Part shown: one piece after another, positions 1-7,739 of the stretch
How positions within the stretch are numbered: the first letter of the stretch is position 1
How the letters are laid out: each line of letters opens with the position of its first letter
DNA from: Campylobacter showae
Lineage (GTDB): Bacteria > Campylobacterota > Campylobacteria > Campylobacterales > Campylobacteraceae
NCBI RefSeq assembly: GCF_900699785.1
Contig: NZ_LR535679.1
Location: forward strand, 1,364,001-1,428,000
Direction: 5' to 3'
DNA length: 64,000 bases
Notes under the pieces: model-generated
Databases searched by the model: none
What the model was told of the DNA's origin: nothing
What the model saw: the letters and a program-made list of their open reading frames with translations, nothing else
Made by a program: the position numbers and the translations under genes

Positions 1-626
1 ATAGGATGACATTTTTTTGCAAATTTATGCCTAGACTCCCATAAATCAAACGATATAAATCCCAAAACAATATTCCACTGCAATGCTATAACACTTGGCG
101 TAGTTTACGGTTGCGGGTAAATTTGTTTAAAAGTTTTATAAAGCGCTAGCATGGGTTTAGTAGGCAAGCAATAAATCGCAATCCGCACTCAGATAAATTA
201 TTTAAAAATAGCCAAAAAATGTAGCATAGTCATGGAAAAACTTTATCAAAAAGATAGCCAAATTTACGGACGACGCAAGCTAGTCAAATTTAAAATAAGA
301 GCTTGCGATAGCCGTACAAAAAACTAAATTTGGCGAGCATGTCAAATTTATAAACTCGGTTTTTGCTAAAGTTATCTTATTGCTAAGGCAAACGCGTTTA
401 TGGAATTTAAAGCAGAGGAGCGAGCGGGTATTTTTGTTTGGGTGTAGGTCTGGTTAAGATGCTTTTTAATAAGCAAAGACCACGTAGCACTCGTGTTGTA
501 AAACGAAATTTGCCGCCGGCCGAAATTTTAAATTTTAGCGAGCGCAAGCGGATTTACAAGCGCGAACGGCGGCGAAACGGGCGCGCAGAATTTCTCACGC
601 GCCCGAAAAGATTGCCCGAGCGATAG
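1..626. other. Non-coding left edge of the window
   Basis: I see no convincing gene here. The first 430 bases are AT-rich with stops in all frames and several AAATTT words. A 62-codon open frame at 438-626 (TTG start) runs convergent with hcp and ends next to its stop; its product is extremely Arg/Lys-rich, has no clear ribosome binding site and I recognise no domain, so I treat it as chance. No RNA gene is evident. Confidence 0.5.
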
Positions 627-1955
627 TTATTCGCCCAGGAAGTATTTCAAATCCGCCTGTGCGTCGCTGCTGATTAGGCGAAGGCCGAAATTTTGCACCA
701 AAAAGCCCAAAATTTCATCGTTGAAAAACTCAGGCACCGTAGGGCCCACGTTGATATTCTTAACGCCCAGGCTAAGCAGCGCAAGCAGGATGATAACCGC
801 CTTTTGCTCCATCCACATCAGCACGATCGAGACCGGCAGATCGTTTACCGCGATACCCGTAGCCTCGCTGAGCGCCAGAGCGATCTTGACCGCGCCGTTG
901 CTGTCGTTGCACTGACCAAGGTCGATATAGCGCGGAAGCTCGGTGTCTGGCACGTTTCCGAAATCCACGTCGTTGAAGCGGAATTTGCCGCAGCTGGAGG
1001 TCAAAATCACGCAGTCCTTCGGCAAGCTAAGCGCTAGCTCGCGGTAATACTCGCGTCCTTTGCCCGGCGCGTCGCAGCCCGCGATGACGAAAAAGCGGCG
1101 GATTTTGCCAGATTTGATCGCGTCTAAAATTTGCGGCGCAAGGCTTAAAATCGTCTTATAGTGTCCGCCCGTCACCAAGCTCTCGTCGCTGTCCATGCTC
1201 ACGTCGCCGCATGCAAGCGCGCACTCGATGAGCGGCGTAAAATCGTCGTTTTGGATATGCTTGATGCCGTCGGTGCCCGCGATAGAGTAGCCAAACAGCC
1301 TGTCTGCGTAGCTACAGGACGAGCGAAGCGGTACGATGCAGTTCGTGGTCATCAAAATCGCGCCTTTAAATTCGTTGAAAAGCTTAGTTTGATCGAACCA
1401 CGCCTTGCCGACGTTGCCCTTTAGGTGCGGATACTTGCGAAGCTGCGGATAGCCGTGCGCAGGAAGCATCTCGGAGTGGGTGTAGATATTGATGCCCTTG
1501 CCCTCGGTCGCTTTTAGTAGCGCCTCAAGAGCATGCAGGTTGTGTCCGCTGACCAAAATCGCTTTGCCCTCGACTTTGTTTTGGCTAACTTTAACCGGGG
1601 TCGGCACGCCGAATTTTGCGGTATGCGCCTCGCTTAAGATATCCATCATCTGCACGCCCGCGCTTCCGACGGCCATTAGCTGCGCGATATGCTCGTCAAA
1701 GTTAAAATTTGAGTTTGTCAGCGTGAAATACAGCGTATCCGCCATAACGGTATCGACCGCGCTAGTATCGGCGCCGAGTTCGTGCGCGTGGTGGCGGTAG
1801 GCGCTAAGGCCTTTAAGTCCGAAAACCATAGTGTCTTGAAGTAACGCCAGCGTGGAGGTTTTACCACAGGTGCCGCGATCTTGGCCTTTGGCACCGCAGC
1901 CCTCGGGCGCGCTCATTTGGCACTGATGACAGAACATCTCTTGATTGTAACTCAT
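627..1955 (-). CDS. hcp: Hydroxylamine reductase / hybrid cluster protein, short form
   Basis: Hybrid cluster protein, a cytoplasmic Fe-S-O enzyme linked to nitrosative stress (hydroxylamine or NO reduction). The N-terminal cluster ligands are Cys9, Cys12, Cys20 and Cys30. Hybrid-cluster ligand segments are visible in order: GHNLHALEA, HSEMLPAHGYP, TTNCIVP, IAGCDAPGKGREYY, TSSCGKFRFN, DLGQCNDSNGA and WMEQKAV. At 442 residues it is about 100 shorter than the enterobacterial enzyme, fitting the class that lacks part of the N-terminal helical domain. The ATG follows an AAAGGA ribosome binding site. It stands alone behind an FNR-like box, which suggests induction under oxygen limitation or nitrosative stress. 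Confidence 0.93.
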   Translation of the reverse strand: MSYNQEMFCHQCQMSAPEGCGAKGQDRGTCGKTSTLALLQDTMVFGLKGLSAYRHHAHELGADTSAVDTVMADTLYFTLTNSNFNFDEHIAQLMAVGSAGVQMMDILSEAHTAKFGVPTPVKVSQNKVEGKAILVSGHNLHALEALLKATEGKGINIYTHSEMLPAHGYPQLRKYPHLKGNVGKAWFDQTKLFNEFKGAILMTTNCIVPLRSSCSYADRLFGYSIAGTDGIKHIQNDDFTPLIECALACGDVSMDSDESLVTGGHYKTILSLAPQILDAIKSGKIRRFFVIAGCDAPGKGREYYRELALSLPKDCVILTSSCGKFRFNDVDFGNVPDTELPRYIDLGQCNDSNGAVKIALALSEATGIAVNDLPVSIVLMWMEQKAVIILLALLSLGVKNINVGPTVPEFFNDEILGFLVQNFGLRLISSDAQADLKYFLGE

Positions 1956-1985
1956 AGAAAATCCTTTATAAAAAATTAGTTATAG

Positions 1986-2027
1986 ATTTTAAGATTTTAT
2001 TTATAATAACGACTTGATCATCGTCAA
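1986..2027 (-). promoter_or_regulatory. FNR/DNR-type box and -10 element of hcp
   Basis: On the minus strand TTGAC-N4-ATCAA (2014-2027) is a near-perfect CRP/FNR-family half-site pair. A TAAAAT hexamer lies at 1986-1991. The box centre falls about 41 nt upstream of the start expected from that -10, the class II activator position. The regulator itself is not in the window. Confidence 0.6.
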
Positions 2028-2039
2028 GAAACGGCGAAA

Positions 2040-2691
2040 ATTTATCAAAATTATTTACAAAATGAGAATTTAAATTTTACGAGCCAAATTTGAGTTCTTG
2101 CCGCAGCCGGGGCGTTATGCAAATTTGATCAAATTTTAGAATTCTAGCGACAAAATCGCGAGCGGCACGGCCTATGCTTGGGTAATAAAATCGCTCAGTA
2201 AACGAGCCGATACTATGGAGCAACGACAATCTTGACGGCTCTACTAAATCAGGGGCTATGGCAGATCGGCGGGCTATGGGGCTAAACTCGCTAGCGCGCA
2301 AAACGATCAAGAAACATAAGCCGGCAAATTTAAAGGCATTCCCCAAGCGTAGCAAAACCGCAAGGGCAATGAGGAATTGCTTGCTTCGCTTAAAGAATGC
2401 GAATTTTAGGTATAATACTACAAAAATACAAAACAATCGAAGTGATATTTCTATAAAAGAAATTTATCATATTTTTTAAAATCGATAAGTGGTTTTGTGG
2501 GCGGCAAGCTAGAGTCGCAGCTAAATCTGCCTAAGTTTCGTTAAGCTTATATTTGGAGTATCATGAGCGTCTACGAGTTAAAATCCCGAGCTTCAAAACC
2601 CGCTTCGTTCACAGGCAGGCGTCGCCGCAAATCCGCGCTACTCGTCAAATTTGACGCGCAAATAAGGCAAATTTAACACAAAGGACAAAAG
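2040..2691. other. 650-bp gap without a supported gene
   Basis: Two overlapping opposite-strand frames (2077-2436 minus, 2258-2479 plus) have no recognisable product, no good ribosome binding site and low-complexity composition, and are left out. An AAAGGA at about 2681-2686 serves the acyltransferase gene that follows. No repeat-family module is present here. Confidence 0.45.
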
Positions 2692-3330
2692 ATGAAAGAG
2701 TTTTTAGCAGCCGCGCTAGATTTTATCCTTTGCCGTATTACAATATTTATCACGGGCGTGCGGCCGCCGCAGGAGCTTTTAAACATCGGCGAAGGCACTA
2801 AAATTTACTACGCAAACCACGCTAGCCACGGCGATTTTTTGCTGATTTTCGTCTCGCTGCCATATCGCGTGAGAAAGCGCGTGCGTCCCGTCGCGGCGGC
2901 GGAGTATTGGCGGGGCGGGCCCGTGCGCAGGTTTCTTGCTAAAAACGTGTTTAACATGGTGCTAATCAGCCGCCGTAAAGACCCGCTGGAGGCACTGACG
3001 CAAATGAGCGAGGCGCTACGGACGCACTCTCTCATTATCTTCCCCGAAGGCACGCGCAAGATGAACGACGACCTAGCGCTGCAGCCATTTAAAAGCGGGA
3101 TTTTCCGCCTGGCGCAGCAGTGTCCCGCCGTCCCGCTCGTGCCCGTATGGATCAAAAATGCGCGAAATGTCCTGCCTAAAGGCTTTATGATACCCATCCC
3201 GCTACTTTGCGAGCTGATAGTGGGCGAGGAGATAATCTACGGCGGCGAGGGCAAGGGCGAGTTTTTACAAAAGGCGCAAGACGCGCTGCTAGCGATAAGC
3301 GATACGCAAAATGATAGAACGAAAGCCTAG
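2692..3330 (+). CDS. 1-acyl-glycerol-3-phosphate acyltransferase-like protein (PlsC family)
   Basis: Membrane-associated acyltransferase of the PlsC/LPLAT family, predicted to transfer a fatty acyl group to a lysophospholipid or related glycerolipid. The catalytic HX4D motif is His43 to Asp48 (NHASHGD). The second hallmark, FPEGTR, is at residues 117-122, and VPVWIKNARNVLPKG provides the later conserved block. At 212 residues it is a compact, single-domain family member. The start follows ACAAAGGACAAAAG. It opens a cluster of lipid enzymes, so it may be a dedicated acyltransferase of that cluster rather than the housekeeping PlsC. Substrate is not readable from sequence. Confidence 0.85.
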   Translation: MKEFLAAALDFILCRITIFITGVRPPQELLNIGEGTKIYYANHASHGDFLLIFVSLPYRVRKRVRPVAAAEYWRGGPVRRFLAKNVFNMVLISRRKDPLEALTQMSEALRTHSLIIFPEGTRKMNDDLALQPFKSGIFRLAQQCPAVPLVPVWIKNARNVLPKGFMIPIPLLCELIVGEEIIYGGEGKGEFLQKAQDALLAISDTQNDRTKA

Positions 3331-3669
3331 CGCGGAAGTTTTAGCGATGGCGGTAAATTTGAGCCCCGTAAATCCGCCACGTAAGACTGGGAGATTTGTG
3401 ACCGATCTTTACGGCAAATTTGACGGTAAGCCTTTGAGAGCGGCGGCTAGAAGCGTCAAATTTAAAAATAAAGCCCGGGCTAAAATGCTCGCCTCGCCGC
3501 AAATCAAATTTGACCCAAACGCAGGCTCAAAGCGCGAGCATTTTTCGCCAATAAATTTAACCGCCCAAACCGTCCGCAGAGCAAACCAAACGCGCGTAAA
3601 TTCGGCTCGCTCGGCGGCATACGAAACAGACGTCAAATTTAGCTTCAAATTTAACCAAAAGGCACTAAA
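3331..3669. other. AAATTT-rich gap between plsC-like and cdsA-like genes
   Basis: An open frame (3311-3673, plus) spans this gap and overlaps both neighbours, but its product is a low-complexity Lys/Asn/Ala stretch and no domain is apparent. The DNA has a dense array of AAATTT words, which tend to keep a frame open. I regard it as probable spacer. A lineage-specific small protein cannot be excluded. Confidence 0.35.
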
Positions 3670-4599
3670 ATGAACCCGCAAAATCATATATTAAATCTAT
3701 TTTTAGGACTCATCGCGGTGCTGGTCGTCTCTAGCGCCGTTGCCTTTATCCTAAAGGCGAAATTTGGCGCCGAGAACAAAACCGTATCAAATTTGACCTC
3801 GCGCATAAACGCCTGGTGGGCGATGATTTTGGTGATTTTTGCATTTACGTATATGGGCAAAAACGCCGTGATATTTTTGTTTTTGCTAGTATCTTTTGCC
3901 GCATTGCGCGAGTTTTTGTCGCTCATCTACATCCGCAGGGGCGATCATATCGCGCTCGTGGCGTGCTTTTACGTGATTTTGCCGGTACAGTATATATTTA
4001 TATATGCCGATTGGTACGCAATGGCGATGATATTCATCCCAGTTTACGGATTTTTGTTTTTACCGATTTTGGCGGCTATTTGCGGAGATGCGGCCTATTT
4101 TTTAGAGCGCTCGACGAAGATCCAGTGGGCGCTGATGATCTGCGTCTTTTGTATCTCGCATATCCCCGCGCTTCTTTTGCTAGACCTTGAGAGTGGCAGC
4201 AGTATGGAGCTGATGCTGTTTTTGATCATAGTCGTGCAATCTAGCGACGTGCTGCAGTACGTCTGGGGCAAGCTTTTTGGTAAGCGCAAGATCGCGCCTA
4301 GTATCAGTCCGTCTAAGACCGTGGTAGGCTTTGGGGGAGGGGTTCTTAGCGCTAGCGCGCTAGCCGCGTGCCTGCATCATCTCACGCCTTTTGGCGCGGT
4401 GGGGGCGTTTTTCATCGGGCTTGCCGTTTGTATGATGGGTTTTTTAGGAGGGCTTGTTATGTCTGCAATCAAGCGCGATCTGGGCGTCAAGGACTGGGGC
4501 TATATGATCAGCGGGCACGGCGGGATGCTTGACCGTATGGACTCGCTGTGCTTTGCGGCGCCGATATTTTTTCACATAGTTAGATATTTTTACGCGTGA
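3670..4599 (+). CDS. ynbB: CdsA-family phosphatidate cytidylyltransferase-like membrane protein (YnbB-like)
   Basis: Polytopic inner-membrane protein of the CDP-diglyceride synthase family, which makes CDP-diacylglycerol from phosphatidate and CTP. The family signature lies near the C terminus (about residues 265-292): KRDLGVKDWG followed by HGGMLDRMDS. Eight or so hydrophobic segments precede it. A conventional cdsA is present at 36989, so this is a second copy. Its neighbours (PlsC-like, hydrolase-methyltransferase fusion, PAP2-phosphatase) match the E. coli ynbB-ynbC-ynbD set, whose YnbB is also CdsA-like. It is longer (309 residues) than the housekeeping paralogue (243). Exact substrate unknown. 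Confidence 0.85.
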   Translation: MNPQNHILNLFLGLIAVLVVSSAVAFILKAKFGAENKTVSNLTSRINAWWAMILVIFAFTYMGKNAVIFLFLLVSFAALREFLSLIYIRRGDHIALVACFYVILPVQYIFIYADWYAMAMIFIPVYGFLFLPILAAICGDAAYFLERSTKIQWALMICVFCISHIPALLLLDLESGSSMELMLFLIIVVQSSDVLQYVWGKLFGKRKIAPSISPSKTVVGFGGGVLSASALAACLHHLTPFGAVGAFFIGLAVCMMGFLGGLVMSAIKRDLGVKDWGYMISGHGGMLDRMDSLCFAAPIFFHIVRYFYA

Positions 4600-4603
4600 G
4601 GTT

Positions 4604-5161
4604 TTGATGAAAATTTGGAGCAAAATTTTACTTTTAGCGCTCGCGGCAAATTTTGCCTTTGCATTTTCGGCTGGGAAGCTAGTGCAAGACGCTAGAGCGC
4701 AGATCGGGCAGACGCTGTTTTACGATCCTTTGTACTCTAGGCTTGAGTACCCGATGGGCGACGTGGATATGATAAAGGGCGTTTGCACCGACGTCGTCGT
4801 TAGGGCGCTGCGCGGACAGGATATCGATCTGCAGCGGCTCATCCATGAGGATATGAGCGCAAATTTTAGCGCCTATCCAAAAAACTGGGGCGCGAAAAAG
4901 ACCGACAAGAACATCGATCATCGCCGCGTGCCAAACATCTCGACCTATCTAAAACGCAAGGGTTACGAGGCGAAGGGCGAGTTTAAAGCGGGCGATATCG
5001 TGACGTGGCGGCTTGATAACGGCAGGCCGCATATCGGCATAGTTTCGGATAAATTTGCCGCTAGCAAAACCCCGCTCGTGATCCACAATATCGGGCTTGG
5101 CGCGCAGGAGGAGAATGTGCTAAACGAGTACGAGATAACGGGGCACTTTAGGATAAAATAA
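4604..5161 (+). CDS. DUF1287 domain protein, exported, predicted cysteine hydrolase fold
   Basis: Exported protein of 185 residues with an N-terminal hydrophobic signal segment (about residues 6-22). The body matches DUF1287 (YijF-like), a family related by fold to NlpC/P60-type cysteine amidases. The likely nucleophile is Cys61 in KGVCTDVVVRALR and a candidate His is His143 in GRPHIGIVSD; a second conserved block is VIHNIGLG. It starts five bases after the CdsA-like gene stops, implying co-transcription. Catalytic activity is inferred from fold similarity only. Why a peptidase-like enzyme sits in a lipid cluster is unclear. Confidence 0.75.
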   Translation: MMKIWSKILLLALAANFAFAFSAGKLVQDARAQIGQTLFYDPLYSRLEYPMGDVDMIKGVCTDVVVRALRGQDIDLQRLIHEDMSANFSAYPKNWGAKKTDKNIDHRRVPNISTYLKRKGYEAKGEFKAGDIVTWRLDNGRPHIGIVSDKFAASKTPLVIHNIGLGAQEENVLNEYEITGHFRIK

Positions 5162-5199
5162 GTAGAAAAATCGATAAATTTAAGCGAGAAAGGCGAAAA

Positions 5200-7236
5200 A
5201 TGGAGTTTAAAGAGAGCTATTTTATAACGAGTGACGGGGCTAGGATATTTTACAGATACCGCCTGGCTAGCGACGTGGCGTGCGAAAACCCTGGCGCAGG
5301 CGAAGTAAATTTAAGCGAAGATAGTAAATTTGACGGATCAAATTTAAGCGCCGGGACCGCAAACAAAACGTCAAATTTGACTAGCGAGCAAGCAGGCGGC
5401 ACAGACGAAAATGCGGAGTTAGGCTCAAGCGGCGAAGGCAAATTTGAGGGACCAGATTTACCAAACGGCGGCGAAAATTTGGACTCAAATTTAAACGAAA
5501 CTAGCAAATGCGCCGCTTCAAATTTGAGCGAGACGCCTAGCGAAAATGCCGAGCAAAATCTCAAATTTAAAGCCGCGCCAAACGCCAAAGCCGTAGCGAT
5601 ATTTCACCGCGGACACGAGCACTCGGGCAGGACGACGCACGTAGCGGACAGTCTAGCGGATGAGGGTTTTAGCTATTTTGCCTGGGATCAGCGCGGACAC
5701 GGCAAAAGCGAGGGCGAGCGGGGCGATGCGCCAAGTATCGGCCGTCTCATCGCCGACGTGGACGAGTTTGTGGCGCATATCGAGCAGAGATTTGGCTTTA
5801 AGACGCAAAATCTAGCCGTGATAGCCCAAAGCGTGGGCGCGGTGCTGGTCTCGGCGTGGCTGCACGACTACGCTGTGCGCGTTCGCTGCGCGGTGCTGGC
5901 AAGTCCGGCCTTTAGCGTGAAGCTTTACGTGCCGTTTGCTAGAGCCGGGCTAAAGGCGATCTACCGCGCCCGCGGAAATTTTTTCGTAAACAGCTACGTC
6001 AAGGCGCACTATCTCACGCACGACAAGGAGCGCCAGGCCAGCTACGACGCCGACTCGCTCATCACTCGCGCGATCTCGGTGCGCATACTGCTGGGGCTTT
6101 ACGAGGCGGCGCAGCGCGTGGTTTCCGACGCCGCCGCGATCACGACGCCTACGCTGCTGCTGATCTCGGGCGATGACTGGGTCGTGGAGCACGCCCCGCA
6201 GCACGAGTTTTACAACGCTCTTGGCGCGCGCGTAAAAAGGCGCGAGGTTTTAGATGGATTTTACCACGATACGTTGGGCGAGAGCGAGCGGGAGAGAGCG
6301 TTTGAGATCATTCGCGAGTTTGTCGGAGAGAGGTTTAGCGAGCCTTTTAGCGAGGTGGACTGCACGCACGCGGACGAATACGGCTTTAGCCGCGAGGAGG
6401 CCGATAGGCTAGCTACGCCGCTGCCGAGATTTAGCCCGAAAAATTTGCGATTTAAATTTCAGCGGATATTTATGCAGGCGGTTTCGCCGTGGGTCGGCGG
6501 GCTAAAGATCGGCGAAAATACCGGCTACGATAGCGGCAGTACGCTTGATTACGTCTACCGAAACGAACCGCAAGGGGCGAACAAATTTTTTAAATTTATC
6601 GACAAATTTTACCTAAACGCTATCGGCTGGCGCGGTATCAGAGAGCGCAAACGAAATATCAAGCTAGCCATCGATCAAGCCGTAGCAAAGCTGCAGGAGC
6701 GAGGCGAGCCGCTACGACTGCTAGATATCGCCTCGGGACACGGCAGATACATACTAGACGCCGCGCAGGGGCATAAATTTGAGCGCATAACGCTACGCGA
6801 CTACAGCGACATAAACGTAAAAGCCGGCAGCGAAATGATAAAGGAGCGCGGGCTGCAGGACGTCGCGAGCTTTACGCAGGCAAACGCCTTTGACGCCGCT
6901 AGCTACGAGGGTCTGCAGGACGCATATACGCTAGGCGTCGTGTCGGGGCTGTTTGAGCTCTTCCCGGATAACTCGGTCGTGCGCACCGCGCTACAAGGCT
7001 TTGCAAGCAGCGTAAAAAGCGGCGGCTACCTCATCTACACCAACCAGCCGTGGCACCCGCAGCTCGAGATGATCGCGCGCGCTCTATCTAGCCACAGGCA
7101 GGGTGCTGCGTGGATCATGCGCCGCCGCAGCCAGGCCGAGATGGATCAGCTCGTGGCAAATGCGGGATTTAAGAAGGTGTGTGAATGGATAGATGGGGAT
7201 GGGATATTTAGCGTGAGTTTGGCCGTTAAAATTTAA
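5200..7236 (+). CDS. ynbC: Alpha/beta hydrolase fused to a class I SAM methyltransferase (YnbC-like)
   Basis: A 678-residue two-domain protein. The N-terminal half is a lipase-like alpha/beta hydrolase: FHRGHEHSGR (residues 135-144), nucleophile Ser211 in AQSVGA, acid Asp325 or Asp326 in SGDDWVV and His356 in FYHDTLG. The C-terminal half has methyltransferase motif I, LLDIASGHGRY (about residues 507-517). E. coli YnbC has this fusion. Odd here is a low-complexity stretch of about 100 residues (roughly 28-127, DNA 5281-5578), rich in Asn, Ser, Glu and Gly, between the first strand and the hydrolase core; its DNA carries nine AAATTT words. No signal peptide, so probably cytoplasmic or membrane-peripheral. 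A repeat unit begins at the stop codon. Confidence 0.85.
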   Translation: MEFKESYFITSDGARIFYRYRLASDVACENPGAGEVNLSEDSKFDGSNLSAGTANKTSNLTSEQAGGTDENAELGSSGEGKFEGPDLPNGGENLDSNLNETSKCAASNLSETPSENAEQNLKFKAAPNAKAVAIFHRGHEHSGRTTHVADSLADEGFSYFAWDQRGHGKSEGERGDAPSIGRLIADVDEFVAHIEQRFGFKTQNLAVIAQSVGAVLVSAWLHDYAVRVRCAVLASPAFSVKLYVPFARAGLKAIYRARGNFFVNSYVKAHYLTHDKERQASYDADSLITRAISVRILLGLYEAAQRVVSDAAAITTPTLLLISGDDWVVEHAPQHEFYNALGARVKRREVLDGFYHDTLGESERERAFEIIREFVGERFSEPFSEVDCTHADEYGFSREEADRLATPLPRFSPKNLRFKFQRIFMQAVSPWVGGLKIGENTGYDSGSTLDYVYRNEPQGANKFFKFIDKFYLNAIGWRGIRERKRNIKLAIDQAVAKLQERGEPLRLLDIASGHGRYILDAAQGHKFERITLRDYSDINVKAGSEMIKERGLQDVASFTQANAFDAASYEGLQDAYTLGVVSGLFELFPDNSVVRTALQGFASSVKSGGYLIYTNQPWHPQLEMIARALSSHRQGAAWIMRRRSQAEMDQLVANAGFKKVCEWIDGDGIFSVSLAVKI

Positions 7237-7362
7237 CGGCTTGTCTCGCGAGCGCCTTTAAATGATTTCGTAAATTTCGCCCTGCGACAGACTACATGTC
7301 TAGTCTTGGGACGAAATTTGCCTCAAAACATTTAAAATCATCTCACGATACTTCGCCTTATC
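7237..7362 (+). repeat. Module I repeat, copy 1
   Basis: Starts at the base after the ynbC-like stop with CGGCTTGTCTCGCGAGCG and ends with the conserved CGATACTTCGCCTTATC. The centre is an imperfect palindrome (ATTTCGTAAATTTCG paired loosely with CGAAATTTG) around AGACTACATGTCTAGTCT. Its flanks resemble copies 5 and 9. Confidence 0.8.
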
Positions 7363-7396
7363 TTTTTACGTTCAAATTTGAAGTTAAATTTTATTC

Positions 7397-7622
7397 GCCG
7401 AGACCTGTACCCCAAAAATGCTAAACTAAAAACGTGCGGCGCGGCAGCGCGGTCGCACCCCTTGAACGTGCAGTGGGGTTGGTGGGGGTTTGGGGGCGGA
7501 AGGGGCGACGCTTCGTAAGTAGAAACCCCTTCCGCCTCCCAAGAAAAAGAAAAACTAAAAATTTTAGAGAATTTTAAATTTGACAAAACCAAATTTAGCA
7601 TTTTCAAGGTGCGGGTCTCGGC
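7397..7622. repeat. Module II repeat, copy 1 (226 bp, both terminal repeats)
   Basis: Bounded by inverted ends: left GCCGAGACCTGTACCCCAAA (7397-), right ending GTGCGGGTCTCGGC (7622). Inside are a short GC-rich hairpin (7436-7460), a run of four G tracts (about 7473-7505) and a long hairpin with arms 7492-7505 and 7526-7540 and a 20-nt loop, CGACGCTTCGTAAGTAGAAA. It contains no credible gene. It lies between the YnbC-like and YnbD-like genes. Confidence 0.8.
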
Positions 7623-7739
7623 GAGTAAAATTTGCAGTTAAATTTTACGTTTTTACGTCAAGCGGGCGATCTTGGAACTGATTAAGCCGTAAAAGTGCAA
7701 ATCCGCTAAAATTTGATAGAATTAGCAAAAAAGGCAAAA

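Noticed and set aside
438..626. 62-codon basic open frame convergent with hcp
   Set aside because: TTG start without a ribosome binding site, extreme Arg/Lys content, no recognisable domain.
2077..2479. Two overlapping opposite frames upstream of the plsC-like gene
   Set aside because: They overlap each other, have no ribosome binding site or domain, and their composition is that of AAATTT-rich spacer.
3311..3673. 120-codon frame bridging the plsC-like and cdsA-like genes
   Set aside because: Low-complexity product, overlap with both neighbours, and AAATTT words that avoid stops; kept only as a described gap.
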